DNA of 64,000 bases, from assembly GCF_003671935.1 (NCBI RefSeq), contig NZ_CP032759.1, forward strand, positions 496,001-560,000, read 5' to 3'. The DNA comes from Buchnera aphidicola (Rhopalosiphum maidis) (GTDB lineage Bacteria > Pseudomonadota > Gammaproteobacteria > Enterobacterales > Enterobacteriaceae). Below are positions 21,862 to 32,130 of this stretch, piece by piece (the first letter of the stretch is position 1; each line of letters starts with the position of its first letter). A program made the translations under genes and the position numbers. The notes under the pieces were generated by a model. That model saw only the letters and a program-made list of their open reading frames with translations. It had not been told where the DNA came from and ran no database searches.

Positions 21862-22050
21862 TATTATTACAATTTTTCCTACAATATATCTCTTATTTTT
21901 ATAAAAATTAATTTTTACTTATAAAAAAAGATATTACGAAATAAAAAAGAAGATTTGAATAAAAACTACTTTTAATAAAAAAAATTTTATTTTTAATAAA
22001 AAAGTTTTCTATATATTAATAATATTTTTAAAAATTATTTTTTAATTATT

Positions 22051-22791
22051 TTAAATTCCTCCAAAACGACGTTCACGAGTAATAAAATAATCAATTGCAT
22101 GCTGAAAATCAAGAGGATTGAAATCAGGCCATAAAATATCAGTAAAATATAGTTCAGAGTATGCTATTTGCCATAAAAAAAAATTACTAATTCTTTTCTC
22201 CCCGCCAGTTCTAATAACTAAGTCTACTGGTAATAATTCACTTGTAGACAAATATTGAGAAAAATTTTGTTCTTCAATTTGATTGATATCTAATAATTCT
22301 TTTTGAACAGCTTTAACAATTTTTTTTACACCTTGTGTAATATCCCATCTACCACTATAATTTGCAGCAATATTTAAAATTAAACCAGTATTATTTAAAG
22401 TTTTTTTTTCTACTTTACTAATATAATTTTGCAACTTTTCACTAAAAAAAGTTATATCTCCAATTACTTTTAAACGAATATTATATTTATTTAAATTTTT
22501 TATTTCATTTTTTAATGCAAAAAAAAATAATTTCATTAATGCTTTAATTTCTAATTTCGGACGTCGCCAATTTTCTCTGCTAAAAACATATAAAGTTAAT
22601 ATTTCTATATTATTTTCAACAGCAAACTTTATTATTTTTCTTGCTGTTTTAAAACCTTCTTTATGACCTAAAGTCCTTATTTTACCTCTTTTTTCAGCCC
22701 ATCGTCCATTTCCATCCATAATAATTGCTATATGACGAAGATTGTCTTCTTTAATTTTTTGCTTATTTTTTAACGAAGATTTATATAACAT
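22051..22791 (-). CDS. uppS: Undecaprenyl diphosphate synthase
   Basis: Makes the C55 lipid carrier precursor for peptidoglycan. 246 residues against 253. The IMDGNGRWA motif holds catalytic Asp26. ENWRRP and VDLVIRTGGEKRISNFFLWQ are the expected substrate-binding segments. The product feeds mraY and murG encoded in the dcw cluster of this window. cdsA and rseP, which follow in E. coli, are missing, so the next gene is bamA, 189 bases on. Confidence 0.97.
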   Translation of the reverse strand: MLYKSSLKNKQKIKEDNLRHIAIIMDGNGRWAEKRGKIRTLGHKEGFKTARKIIKFAVENNIEILTLYVFSRENWRRPKLEIKALMKLFFFALKNEIKNLNKYNIRLKVIGDITFFSEKLQNYISKVEKKTLNNTGLILNIAANYSGRWDITQGVKKIVKAVQKELLDINQIEEQNFSQYLSTSELLPVDLVIRTGGEKRISNFFLWQIAYSELYFTDILWPDFNPLDFQHAIDYFITRERRFGGI

Positions 22792-22837
22792 AATTTTTAT
22801 AAATTTCTCTTAAGAAAAAATTTTATATGAAATAATA

Positions 22838-24061
22838 TTAAAATATTAAAGACGATATTTTTTTTTCAGATTTTATTCTTGTTTTTTTATCAATTTCTAA
22901 AACTTCTTCAATAGAAATAGGTTCTGAAAAAGAAGAAGACATTAAAATATCAGTATTAATTTCAGAGATTTGATTAAAACTAATTTTTGAATCTAGAAAA
23001 GCTGATACAGTAACTTCATTAACAGCATTTAAAACTGTCATTGCCGCTTGCCCTTCATCAAAAGCATCAATAGCTAATTTTAAGCATGGAAATTGAATAA
23101 AATCTGGTTTAAGAAAAGTTAAATTATTTAATTTATTGAAATTTAAAAAATTAGCTCCAGAACATATACGATCAGGCCAAGACATTGCGTATGAAATTGC
23201 AACTTTCATATCAGGAACAGAAAGTTGTGCTAACACTGCCCCATCAATATATTCAACCATAGAATGAATAATAGATTGAGGATGAATCAAAATATCAATT
23301 TCTGAAGATGAAGCATTAAATAGCCATCTCGCTTCAGCATATTCAAAACCTTTATTGATCATAGTTGCTGAATCGATTGATATTTTTCTTCCCATTGACC
23401 AATTTGGATGAGAGCATGCTTCTGATGCAGTAACAAAAGATAAATTTTCTTTTTTAAAATTATAAAATGGCCCCCCAGAAGCAGTTAAAATAATAGATTT
23501 AATACCATTTTTTTTTAAATTTATTTTACCTAAGTTTTCCTGAATAAACTTAGGCAAGACTTGAAAAATTGCATTATGTTCACTATCAATAGGAAAAATT
23601 TTAGCTTTATTAAAAGATAAAGCTTTCATAAAAATAATACCTGATGTAATCAAAGATTCTTTATTAGCTAATAAAATTGTTTTTCCAGCGTTTATTGCAG
23701 ATAAAGTAGGTAATAAACCTGCCATTCCTACAATGGCAGATATAACTAAGTCGGCTTCTTTTAAAGAAGCTAATTCACAAATAGCTTTATTACCAGATAA
23801 AACTTGTGTTTTTATTTTTTTATCTTTTAGTTTTTCTCTTAAAATATCAGCTGATTTTTTATTCTTCATTACAACCCAATCAGGAGAAAAAAAATCACAT
23901 TGTTGTAACATAACAGAAACATTTTTGTCAGCTACTAAAACAATTACTTTAAATAAAGAAGGATTTCTTTTAACGATAGATAAAGCACTGATACCAATAG
24001 AACCAGTAGATCCTAAAATAGTTATTTTTTCATAAAAATTTTTAATATCAATAGTATTCAA
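22838..24061 (-). CDS. dxr: 1-deoxy-D-xylulose 5-phosphate reductoisomerase
   Basis: Second enzyme of the non-mevalonate isoprenoid pathway, making MEP with NADPH. 407 residues against 398; the extra residues are an N-terminal extension before EKITILGSTGSIG (NADPH loop at residues 17-23). LLANKESLI, PIDSEHNAIFQ and the active-site loop SMGRKISIDSATMINKG are conserved. Neighbours are frr upstream and uppS downstream, as in E. coli; Dxr and UppS act in the same pathway towards undecaprenyl phosphate. Confidence 0.97.
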   Translation of the reverse strand: MNTIDIKNFYEKITILGSTGSIGISALSIVKRNPSLFKVIVLVADKNVSVMLQQCDFFSPDWVVMKNKKSADILREKLKDKKIKTQVLSGNKAICELASLKEADLVISAIVGMAGLLPTLSAINAGKTILLANKESLITSGIIFMKALSFNKAKIFPIDSEHNAIFQVLPKFIQENLGKINLKKNGIKSIILTASGGPFYNFKKENLSFVTASEACSHPNWSMGRKISIDSATMINKGFEYAEARWLFNASSSEIDILIHPQSIIHSMVEYIDGAVLAQLSVPDMKVAISYAMSWPDRICSGANFLNFNKLNNLTFLKPDFIQFPCLKLAIDAFDEGQAAMTVLNAVNEVTVSAFLDSKISFNQISEINTDILMSSSFSEPISIEEVLEIDKKTRIKSEKKISSLIF

Positions 24062-24131
24062 TTATTAAAAATTACTATACAAACATATATTTTAAAATAT
24101 AAAAAAAACTTTTCAAAATATTATATAAATT

Positions 24132-24689
24132 TTAAAACTTCATAAGTTCTTTTTCTTTTTCCAATAAAATTGCGTCTATTTTTTTGATATAATCATCCGT
24201 CATTATTTGAATTTTATTTTGCGCAGTATGCTCATTATCTTCACTAATAACCTTACTTTTTAAATATTTTTTTATCTTATCATTTGCATCTCGACGAATA
24301 TTTCTTATATAAATTCGTGTATTTTCTGCATTATTGCGAATTACTTTAATTAAATGTTTTCTTCTTTCTTCTGTCAACCCAGGTATGGGTACAATAATAT
24401 CTTTGCCATATACAACTGGATTTAAGTCAAGATTTGAATTTAAAATCGCTTTTTTAATCAAAGATGTACTAGAATCATCAAAAATGTTAATTTTAAGAGT
24501 ATGATAATCTTCAACTACGACATTAGATATTTGCCTCAGAGGAACTTTAGAACCAAAATATTCAACATAAATACTGTTTAATAATTCTGGAGATGCTCGT
24601 CCAGTTCGAATGTTATTTATTTGCATTTGAAAATTACTAATGCATACTTTCATCTTTTCATTACTTTTAATATGAATGTCATTAATCAC
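24132..24689 (-). CDS. frr: Ribosome recycling factor
   Basis: Splits post-termination ribosomes with EF-G. 185 residues, the E. coli length. The three-helix bundle plus small domain is recognisable: NIRTGRASPELLNSIYVEYFG, VPIPGLTEERRKHLIK and VRIYIRNIRRDAN-like helix 2 (NTRIYIRNIRRDANDKIKK). It is part of rpsB-tsf-pyrH-frr. Confidence 0.97.
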   Translation of the reverse strand: MINDIHIKSNEKMKVCISNFQMQINNIRTGRASPELLNSIYVEYFGSKVPLRQISNVVVEDYHTLKINIFDDSSTSLIKKAILNSNLDLNPVVYGKDIIVPIPGLTEERRKHLIKVIRNNAENTRIYIRNIRRDANDKIKKYLKSKVISEDNEHTAQNKIQIMTDDYIKKIDAILLEKEKELMKF

Positions 24690-24741
24690 ATGAGTTCCTA
24701 TAAAATATATTCTTTAATTTATAATGTTTTTTACTAAAAAC

Positions 24742-25464
24742 TTACTTAATAAGAGTACCTTCATCATATCCTTTAATAATACGATACAAAGATCTAGGCT
24801 TATTAATGTTAAATACTCGAATTGGTAAATTGTGATCTCTAGCTAAAGAAAAAGCTGATAAATCCATTACTTTTAATTCTTTTTGAAGAACATCTTTATA
24901 TGTTAGTTTTTTATAAAAAATAGCTTGAGAATATTTTTTTGGATCTTTTGAATAAACTCCATCAACTTTTGTACCCTTTAAAATAATATCTGATTTTGTT
25001 TCAATACCACGTAAACACGCAGCAGAATCAGTTGTAAATAAAGGATTACCTGTACCTGCAGAAAAAATCACAACAAAATTATTAGATAATAAATCTATTG
25101 CTCTTTCATAATTGTATGTTTCGCATATACCATGAATTGGTATAGATGACATAACATAGTTAGGAATCGAATAAGAATTCATAATATCTCTCATAGCTAA
25201 ACTATTAATAATTGTTGATAAGATACCTATATGATCCGATACTATTCTGTTTATACCTAACTGAGATAAAGTTGCACCGCGAAACAAATTTCCACTCCCA
25301 ATAACTAAACCTACTTGAATACCGCATTTTAATACTAATTTAATTTCTTTTACTATTCTTTTTAAAGAATTTATATCAATACCAAATTTATTCACTCCCT
25401 GCAAAACTTCACCGCTTATTTTAAGCAAAATACGGCGGTATATAAATTTTGTATTGGTAGACAT
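24742..25464 (-). CDS. pyrH: UMP kinase
   Basis: Phosphorylates UMP to UDP for nucleic acid and UDP-sugar synthesis (including UDP-GlcNAc for murG). 240 residues against 241. Amino acid kinase fold with [13 protein letters not shown] at the N terminus, [11 protein letters not shown], and [19 protein letters not shown]. The order rpsB-tsf-pyrH-frr is the E. coli one. Confidence 0.97.
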   Translation of the reverse strand: MSTNTKFIYRRILLKISGEVLQGVNKFGIDINSLKRIVKEIKLVLKCGIQVGLVIGSGNLFRGATLSQLGINRIVSDHIGILSTIINSLAMRDIMNSYSIPNYVMSSIPIHGICETYNYERAIDLLSNNFVVIFSAGTGNPLFTTDSAACLRGIETKSDIILKGTKVDGVYSKDPKKYSQAIFYKKLTYKDVLQKELKVMDLSAFSLARDHNLPIRVFNINKPRSLYRIIKGYDEGTLIK

Positions 25465-25554
25465 ATTTTTTAACCTAAATAGATTTAATTAAAAATATTA
25501 TTTATTTTTGTATAAATTAATCAGTATTAAATTTTATTTTTAAAATAGTTTTTT

Positions 25555-26361
25555 TTAATTAATTAAACTCTTTTCTCCTATCTCAAACCTAATGAAAGAT
25601 ATAATGCGAGCATTATATTCATTTAGTAATGAACCTACTGTTTTTGTAGTATCCATAATAAAATTTTGACCAGTTAATGAAATAGTGTTAATAAATTTAT
25701 TCATTCGACCTTGAACTATTTTTTTTAAGATTTCAGACGATTTATTTTCTTTTTTTGCTAATTCTAATTGAATTTTATATTCACGTTGAAAAACAGAATC
25801 GGATATTTCATTTGGAGATAAATATTCAGGTTTGCTTGCAGCAATATGCATAGCAATGTTTTTTAGTGTTTCTTTGTTTAAATTACTAGCACTAACTAAT
25901 ACGCCAATTCGACCACTATGTAAATAAGAAAATATGTTATCGCCTTCAATCAAACTAAATCGATTAATTTTAATATTTTCACCTACTTTTGAAATGAGTT
26001 CTGCTTTTTTTATTTCAAAAATATTTTTAATATCATCAATGTTTCTTATCTTTTTTGATAACGCTGTTAAAATTATTTCTTTGCCTAATGCACAAAATAA
26101 ATCATCTTTTGCAACAAAATCAGTTTGGCAATTTAATTCAAGCATAGCACCTATTTTATTTTGAATCTTTGCAAAAATTAGTCCTTGATTTGTAATATTA
26201 TGTATTTTTTTTTCAGCTTGTGCTTGTCCTGATTTTCTTAAATTATCAATAGATAATTCAATATCTCCCTTTTCTTCTATTAGAGCACGCTTACACTCCA
26301 TAAATCCTGCTCCGGTACGTAATCTTAACTCTTTAATTAAAAGAGCAGTAATATTACTCAT
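25555..26361 (-). CDS. tsf: Elongation factor Ts
   Basis: Nucleotide exchange factor for EF-Tu. 268 residues against 283 in E. coli. The N-terminal UBA-like domain ([16 protein letters not shown]) and the TDFVAKDD motif that contacts EF-Tu are present; the coiled-coil and C-terminal part are somewhat shortened. It follows rpsB by 38 bases, as in the conserved rpsB-tsf pair. Confidence 0.97.
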   Translation of the reverse strand: MSNITALLIKELRLRTGAGFMECKRALIEEKGDIELSIDNLRKSGQAQAEKKIHNITNQGLIFAKIQNKIGAMLELNCQTDFVAKDDLFCALGKEIILTALSKKIRNIDDIKNIFEIKKAELISKVGENIKINRFSLIEGDNIFSYLHSGRIGVLVSASNLNKETLKNIAMHIAASKPEYLSPNEISDSVFQREYKIQLELAKKENKSSEILKKIVQGRMNKFINTISLTGQNFIMDTTKTVGSLLNEYNARIISFIRFEIGEKSLIN

Positions 26362-26399
26362 TATTATTTCCTCTTCTGGTTTAAACTAAAAATACGTAA

Positions 26400-27137
26400 T
26401 TATTGTTCTATACTTATATTTTTTTCTGAATCTAATAGCATTTCTCCAAATGAATTACAATTTTGGTTTTTACAAATACTCATTGATACAGCTTTTAAAT
26501 ATAACGTTACTGATCTAATAGCATCATCATTACCAGGAATGACATAATCTACACCATCAGGATTAGAATTAGTATCTACTATAGCAAAAACAGGAATTCC
26601 TAAATTATTTGCTTCTTTGATTGCAATATTTTCATGAACAGCATCAATTACAAATAAACAATCAGGTAACCCCCCCATATTTTTAATACCACCTAAACTA
26701 TTTTCTAACTTAGATAATTCTCTTGTTCTTATTAATGCTTCCTTTTTAGTAAGTTTTAAAAAAGTACCATCTTGTGATTCTATTTCTAAATCTTTTAAAC
26801 GTTTTATAGATTGTCGAACAGTCTTCCAATTAGTTAACATGCCTCCTAACCAACGATGATTAACATAAAATTGATTGCAATTTATAGCTGTTTCTTTTAC
26901 TTTTTTACTAGCAGCTCTTTTAGTACCTACAAATAATATTTTCCCTTTTTTAAAAGAAATTTTTTTCAATTCAGATAAAGCAAAATTAAACATTGGAAGA
27001 GTTTTTTCCAAATTAATAATATGTACTTTATTGCGAGAACCAAAAATGAAAGGTTTCATCTTTGGATTCCAATAACGTGTTTGATGACCAAAATGAACAC
27101 CTGCTTTCAACATATCGCGCATTGACACTATTTCCAT
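26400..27137 (-). CDS. rpsB: 30S ribosomal protein S2
   Basis: Small-subunit ribosomal protein. 245 residues against 241. Typical segments include [32 protein letters not shown] and [23 protein letters not shown] ribosome binding site precedes the ATG. It heads rpsB-tsf-pyrH-frr and is divergent from map, as in E. coli. Confidence 0.98.
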   Translation of the reverse strand: MEIVSMRDMLKAGVHFGHQTRYWNPKMKPFIFGSRNKVHIINLEKTLPMFNFALSELKKISFKKGKILFVGTKRAASKKVKETAINCNQFYVNHRWLGGMLTNWKTVRQSIKRLKDLEIESQDGTFLKLTKKEALIRTRELSKLENSLGGIKNMGGLPDCLFVIDAVHENIAIKEANNLGIPVFAIVDTNSNPDGVDYVIPGNDDAIRSVTLYLKAVSMSICKNQNCNSFGEMLLDSEKNISIEQ

Positions 27138-27458
27138 AATTGTTCCTTAAAATAAAAAAATTTAATCAAGATATCAAAAAAAATACATGCTTTAAATAAT
27201 TCATTCTAGATAAAAAAATTCTATATATTCATTATAAACGGGAAAAATAGCTTATATTTTTTTATTTCGTCTATGAAAACGAATTTAATATAAATATATC
27301 ATATTCAATATTAAGAATAATAATAATTATTAACGTCTTTTACGTTTTATTTCAATATTTTAATTAAATAAAAAATAAAAAATTATTTTCAAGTAAAATT
27401 TACAACGTATAATTTAAATATTCTAAATTTTCTTAAATATAAAAATTGACTAAATATT
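27138..27458. promoter_or_regulatory. Divergent rpsB/map control region
   Basis: About 320 bases without a gene. For map, TATAAT at 27408-27413 has TTTTCA (27386-27391, 4 of 6) 16 bases upstream. For rpsB, a minus-strand TATAAT lies at 27231-27236 without a good -35. In E. coli the rpsB leader is the site of S2 autoregulation; no matching structure could be confirmed by eye here. Confidence 0.45.
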
Positions 27459-28244
27459 ATGAGTTGCATAATAAAAACAGAATCAGAAATTAAAAAAATG
27501 AAAGTATCTGGAAAAATAGCTGCAGAAGTATTAGAAATGATTGAACACTATATTAAACCTAATATAAGTACAGAAGAAATTAATAATATTTGTCATGATT
27601 TTATTATTAAAAAAAAAGCTGTTTCAGCATGTTTAGGCTATCATGGTTTTCCAAAATCTATTTGCGTCTCTGTTAATGACGTAGTATGCCATGGAATTCC
27701 AAATAAAAATCAAATTTTAAAATCAGGAGACATAGTTAATATCGATGTTACAATTATAAAAAAAGACTATCATGCAGATACCTCAAAAATGTTCCTTGTA
27801 GGAAAAACAAGTATTTTATCTCAACGTTTATGCAAAATAGCTCAAGAAAGTCTATATAAATCTTTAAATATATTAAAACCCGGTATACCTCTATACAAAA
27901 TTGGTGAAGTTATTCAAAATTACGTTGAAAATAATAATTTTTCAGTTGTAAAAGAATATTGTGGTCATGGTATTGGACGTTCATTCCATGAAGAACCATA
28001 TGTACTTCATTATAAAAACAAAAGTGATATTTTTTTAGAAAAAGGAATGATTTTTACTATCGAGCCTATGATTAATGCAGGAAGTCATGAAGTACGATGT
28101 ATGAAAGATGGTTGGACTGTTAAAACAAAAGATCATTCTCTATCTGCTCAATACGAACATACTGTACTAATAACAAAAGACGGATGCGATATTTTAACAT
28201 GGCAAAAAAATGAAACAATACCATCTAAGTTTATTAACAAATGA
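27459..28244 (+). CDS. map: Methionine aminopeptidase, type I
   Basis: Removes the initiator methionine. 261 residues against 264. The metal-binding set is complete: Asp96, Asp107, His170, Glu202 and Glu233, in the motifs VNIDVT, YHADTSK, CGHGIGR, TIEPM and QYEHTV. Divergent from rpsB, as in E. coli, and 52 bases before dapD. Confidence 0.97.
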   Translation: MSCIIKTESEIKKMKVSGKIAAEVLEMIEHYIKPNISTEEINNICHDFIIKKKAVSACLGYHGFPKSICVSVNDVVCHGIPNKNQILKSGDIVNIDVTIIKKDYHADTSKMFLVGKTSILSQRLCKIAQESLYKSLNILKPGIPLYKIGEVIQNYVENNNFSVVKEYCGHGIGRSFHEEPYVLHYKNKSDIFLEKGMIFTIEPMINAGSHEVRCMKDGWTVKTKDHSLSAQYEHTVLITKDGCDILTWQKNETIPSKFINK

Positions 28245-28296
28245 TTAAATCCAGTAAAAAAATTTAATAACAAATTCCATTAGGTCCATTTAAAAA

Positions 28297-29121
28297 ATGA
28301 GAAAATATAAAGAAATAATTGAAAATGCTTATGCAAAAAAAAATGAAATTAATAGCAAAAATATCGATGTTGAAACGAACCAAACAATTCATCATATTAT
28401 TAAATTGTTAAATAGTGGAAAAATTAGAATTGCAGAAAAAAAAGAAAATGTTTGGATTACACATCAATGGTTAAAAAAAGCGATTTTATTATATATGTAT
28501 TTAAATAAAAATAATATATTTCAAGGTAGTTTTAGTAAATACTACGATAAAATTCCTCTTAAATATGAAAATTACAATGAAGAAAAATTTAAAAAAGAAA
28601 AAATTCGTGTAGTTCCACCAGCTACAATTCGATATGGTTCTTTTATTAATTCTAATACAGTTGTAATGCCATCATACATAAATATTGGTGCGTATGTAGA
28701 TCAAGGTACTATGATAGATACTTGGGCTACCGTAGGTTCTTGTGCTCAAATTGGAAAAAACGTACATCTATCAGGAGGTGTAGGCATAGGAGGAGTTCTA
28801 GAACCTCTTCAAAACAATCCTACAATTATCGAGGATAACTGTTTTATTGGAGCACGTTCTGAAATAGTAGAAGGAGTAATTGTAGAGGAAGGTTCAGTGA
28901 TCTCTATGGGAGTCTTTATAGGACAAAGTACTAAAATTTATAATAGAGAAACAGGAGAAATTGTATATGGAAGAGTCCCAGCTCATTCTGTAGTAGTTTC
29001 TGGAAGTTTACCAGCAAAGAATGGAAAATATAATCTATATTCTGCTATAATTGTTAAAAAAGTAGATTCCAAAACACTTAATAAAGTAGAAATCAATCAA
29101 CTTTTACGCGATAAAAAATAA
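28297..29121 (+). CDS. dapD: Tetrahydrodipicolinate N-succinyltransferase
   Basis: Acyltransferase in lysine and meso-diaminopimelate synthesis. 274 residues, as in E. coli. The left-handed beta-helix hexapeptide repeats fill about residues 105-225 ([36 protein letters not shown]). The pathway yields lysine for the aphid host and m-DAP for the MurE step encoded in this window. A strong hairpin follows it. Confidence 0.97.
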   Translation: MRKYKEIIENAYAKKNEINSKNIDVETNQTIHHIIKLLNSGKIRIAEKKENVWITHQWLKKAILLYMYLNKNNIFQGSFSKYYDKIPLKYENYNEEKFKKEKIRVVPPATIRYGSFINSNTVVMPSYINIGAYVDQGTMIDTWATVGSCAQIGKNVHLSGGVGIGGVLEPLQNNPTIIEDNCFIGARSEIVEGVIVEEGSVISMGVFIGQSTKIYNRETGEIVYGRVPAHSVVVSGSLPAKNGKYNLYSAIIVKKVDSKTLNKVEINQLLRDKK

Positions 29122-29132
29122 ACAAATGAAAA

Positions 29133-29155
29133 CCGCCCGGTAGTATATCGGGCGG
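29133..29155. terminator. GC-rich bidirectional terminator between dapD and degP
   Basis: CCGCCCG (29133-29139) and CGGGCGG (29149-29155) form a perfect 7-bp stem with a 9-base loop. On the minus strand it is followed by TTTT, so it fits the end of degP; it also lies 12 bases after the dapD stop. Its GC content is exceptional for an intergenic site here. Confidence 0.8.
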
Positions 29156-29168
29156 AACAATAAAATAG

Positions 29169-30605
29169 TTATTCACTCACTAAGTAAATACTATTACTTC
29201 CTCTTTTCACACTAAAAACTAGTATATTTGGCTTTAAATCTAAAATATTTTTCAAATCATTTAAATTATTTATTAATTTTTGATTTACTTCTACAATAAT
29301 ATCATCTTTCTTAAAACCAATTTTTGAAGCTTGAGTGTTTGATTTTACATTCTCTATTTTTACACCTTTTTGTCCATTTAACGAGTAATCACTTAAATCA
29401 GCACCTTCTACACCTGTATAAATATCTCCTAAATTAACACTGTTTTTTAAAGATGGCTTCAATTCAACAATTACATTTTTAGTTATTCCATCTCGAAATA
29501 TTCCTAATTCCATTTTAGTAGATACTGGTAAAGACCCCACTTCAGCACGTAATGCTGCAAAACTAGAAATTAATTTTTTATTTAAAGAAACGATAATATC
29601 ACCTGCTTTAATACCTGCATGAAAAGCAGAAGAATCTGGTAAAACTTGACTGACAAATGCACCTTTTTGAGCATTTATTTTCATTACATTAGCTAGATCT
29701 GAATTTAGCTCCATACCTATAATTCCTAGTTCTCCACGTTTTACTTGTCCAAATTTAACCATTTGTTCTGTAAGGTTTTTAACCATGTTTCCAGGAATAG
29801 CAAATCCAATTCCAATGTTACCCCCATCTGGTGCTAATATAGCAGTGTTAATACCTATTAATTCACCATTTAAATTAACTAATGCCCCACCAGAATTACC
29901 TCTGTTGATAGCTGCATCAGTTTGAATAAAATTTTCATAATGCTCAATATTTAATCCACTTCTTCCTAAAGCAGAAATAATACCAGAAGTTACAGTTTCA
30001 CCAAGACCATACGGATTACCGATAGCAACAGTATAGTCACCTACCCGCAGAGTATCAGAATCAGCAATTTTTATCGCACTTAAGTTTTTTGCATCTTTTA
30101 ATTGTATTAAAGCAATATCAGAACGGGCATCTTTTCCAATTATGCAAGCTTCATAACGACGTCCATCACTTAGTTGCACTTGAATTTTATTTGCGTTTTC
30201 TACAACATGATTATTTGTTACAGCATATGCTTTATCAGCGTTAATAATTACACCAGAACCTAATGCATGAAATTTTTCGTGCATATTACTAGAATTGGGA
30301 TTAGAACGACAAAAAGGAGAATTTCGAAATGGTGAGTTACCCTGACAAAAAGGAGAATTATGACCAAAAAATGGTTGAAACTGATGAGGTAAGCGAGAAG
30401 TATGAACTACAGTACTTCCTTCAATGTTAATACTGATAACTGAAGGCATAACTTTTTCTAACATAGGAGCTAAACTAGGAGCTAGTTGTACAGAAGGAAT
30501 GTTTTGAGAAGAAGTAAAGGTTTTACTTCCCCAAGACATTCCAAGACTTAGTAATAGCGTTAAAACAAGCGTTATCCCGCTTAATACTATATTTATTCTT
30601 TTCAT
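29169..30605 (-). CDS. degP: Periplasmic serine protease/chaperone DegP (HtrA)
   Basis: Periplasmic quality-control protease. 478 residues against 474. An N-terminal signal peptide (about residues 1-26) precedes the trypsin-like domain with catalytic triad His133 (NNHVV), Asp163 (RSDIALI) and Ser238 (GNSGGAL). The two LA-loop cysteines Cys87 and Cys99 are retained within the repeated NSPFC pattern. Two PDZ domains occupy about 285-380 and 390-478. In E. coli degP is under envelope-stress control; no such promoter was recognised here. It marks the edge of a synteny block. Confidence 0.97.
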   Translation of the reverse strand: MKRINIVLSGITLVLTLLLSLGMSWGSKTFTSSQNIPSVQLAPSLAPMLEKVMPSVISINIEGSTVVHTSRLPHQFQPFFGHNSPFCQGNSPFRNSPFCRSNPNSSNMHEKFHALGSGVIINADKAYAVTNNHVVENANKIQVQLSDGRRYEACIIGKDARSDIALIQLKDAKNLSAIKIADSDTLRVGDYTVAIGNPYGLGETVTSGIISALGRSGLNIEHYENFIQTDAAINRGNSGGALVNLNGELIGINTAILAPDGGNIGIGFAIPGNMVKNLTEQMVKFGQVKRGELGIIGMELNSDLANVMKINAQKGAFVSQVLPDSSAFHAGIKAGDIIVSLNKKLISSFAALRAEVGSLPVSTKMELGIFRDGITKNVIVELKPSLKNSVNLGDIYTGVEGADLSDYSLNGQKGVKIENVKSNTQASKIGFKKDDIIVEVNQKLINNLNDLKNILDLKPNILVFSVKRGSNSIYLVSE

Positions 30606-30810
30606 CGTTTATTTCTCGTAAAGTACAATCTGATCTTATAAATAAAACTATTTAAAAAATTACTATTAAATTACAATAAATTTTAGTATACACTCCATCT
30701 TTAATTAACTCCATCGATGGTTAATAGAAAATAAAAAAATAAATTTATTAAACTAAAATATAAAAATAATTTATAATAAATTTTTTATTTTTATAGACAA
30801 TCTTATATCG
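30606..30810. other. Divergent degP/apbE spacer with a palindrome
   Basis: About 205 bases without a gene. It includes the perfect 10-bp palindrome CCATCGATGG (30711-30720) with TTAAC on its left and TTAA on its right, so the symmetry extends partly outward. This could be an operator for the divergent genes or chance. No convincing -35/-10 pair was found. Confidence 0.3.
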
Positions 30811-31827
30811 ATGATTTTAAATATTATGTTTAGTGTTTTTTTGTTATTTTTAATAATTTTTAATATATTACATAAAAATGAAGAAGAAAAATTTACACAA
30901 TTAAAAGGAAAAACTATGAGTACATACTGGCAAGTTAATATTCCATATGTACAAAACAAGTTATATATAAAACATTTAATACAAAAAAATTTAGACAAAG
31001 ATGAAGAGCTATTATCTTCTTGGAAAAAAAACTCTTTAGTATCTAAATTTAATAAACTAAAAAAAAATAAACTATTATCTATTAACGAAGAATTCTTTAA
31101 AATTATTTCAATAGCGTTTAAAATTAATAAAAAAACTTATGGAAAACTAGATATTACAATTGGAAATTTAATTAATATATGGGGATTTGGAAATAAAAAA
31201 AAACCATATAATTATCCATCTATTAATGAAATAAAAAAAAATATTTCTCTTACCGGAATTAAACACTTAACTTTAATTAGAAATTCTACTGGCAATTATA
31301 TTAAAAAAGATTTAGATGGTATTAAAATTAATCTTTCTACGTTAGGTGAAGGATTTGCAACAGATCATCTTGCTTCAGTTCTTAAAAAAGAAGGAATAGA
31401 AAACTATACTGTTTCAGTAGGAGGTACAGTGTTAGTTAAAATAAAAAATAAAGAAAATCCTAAAATTATTGCAATTCAAAAACCTACTGATAAAATAAAA
31501 TCAATTCACTTATTAGTCCACTTAAAAAATGAATCAATTAGCACAGCTGGTACTTATCGAAATTATTATTTTTTAAAAAATAAAAAAATATCACACTTGA
31601 TTGATCCTAAAACAGGAATTCCTATAACACATAACTTAGTATCAGTTAGCGTAATTTCACCAACTGCTTTAGAAGCCGATGGTTGGGATAGTGCTTTACT
31701 TGTTTTAGGTTTTAAAAAAGCAAAAAAATTAGCATTAAGAGAAAATTTAGCAGTTTGTCTCATAACTAAAAAAAACAATATTTTTTCAACATGGATGTCA
31801 CCCCATTTCAAAGAATTTTTAATATAA
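30811..31827 (+). CDS. apbE: FAD:protein FMN transferase (ApbE family)
   Basis: Attaches FMN covalently to threonine residues of Rnf/Nqr-type membrane subunits. The body matches E. coli ApbE closely: LKGKTMSTYW, LDITIGNLINIWGFG, INLSTLGEGFATDHL, ISTAGTYRNYY, HLIDPKTGIPI and TALEADGWDSALLVLG. The N-terminal hydrophobic segment (about residues 5-20) remains, but the lipobox cysteine of the E. coli lipoprotein is missing. It would then stay as a membrane-anchored or uncleaved protein. A Met at 30826 is an alternative start. 338 residues. Confidence 0.93.
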   Translation: MILNIMFSVFLLFLIIFNILHKNEEEKFTQLKGKTMSTYWQVNIPYVQNKLYIKHLIQKNLDKDEELLSSWKKNSLVSKFNKLKKNKLLSINEEFFKIISIAFKINKKTYGKLDITIGNLINIWGFGNKKKPYNYPSINEIKKNISLTGIKHLTLIRNSTGNYIKKDLDGIKINLSTLGEGFATDHLASVLKKEGIENYTVSVGGTVLVKIKNKENPKIIAIQKPTDKIKSIHLLVHLKNESISTAGTYRNYYFLKNKKISHLIDPKTGIPITHNLVSVSVISPTALEADGWDSALLVLGFKKAKKLALRENLAVCLITKKNNIFSTWMSPHFKEFLI

Positions 31828-32130
31828 TACTAAAAGGTTTCATTAATATTAAAAAATGCAGATCAATCGTTTTTAATAAAACATATTTAAATTCATTTCA
31901 ATTGATTGATAATATTCAATATATTTGTAATAATGAATTAATTAACCTAAAAAAAATCAAGTTTTCTACAAATTTTAAATTAAGTAATTGTATTAAAAAA
32001 TAAAAACGTTTATTTAAAATTTTTTTAATATGTTAAATTATTCTTTTTTTATCTAGATAAACTATCAGGATAAACTACAAATAGAAAACTAGGAAATAAA
32101 ACCTAATAAATTAGCATCCTGGAGGAAAAA
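31828..32130. other. Non-coding region upstream of ilvI
   Basis: About 300 bases. A 70-codon frame (31791-32003) overlaps the apbE end and resembles nothing known, so it is probably chance. The region should hold the ilvIH promoter; no leader peptide rich in branched-chain codons and no attenuator hairpin could be seen. Confidence 0.5.

Noticed and set aside
15731..24035. Plus-strand frames of 60-100 codons opposite dnaE, bamA and dxr
   Set aside because: All are antisense shadows of well-supported minus-strand genes and show no homology or ribosome binding sites.
31791..32003. A 70-codon frame between apbE and ilvI
   Set aside because: No recognisable homology, overlaps the apbE end in another frame, and its composition is that of AT-rich noise.
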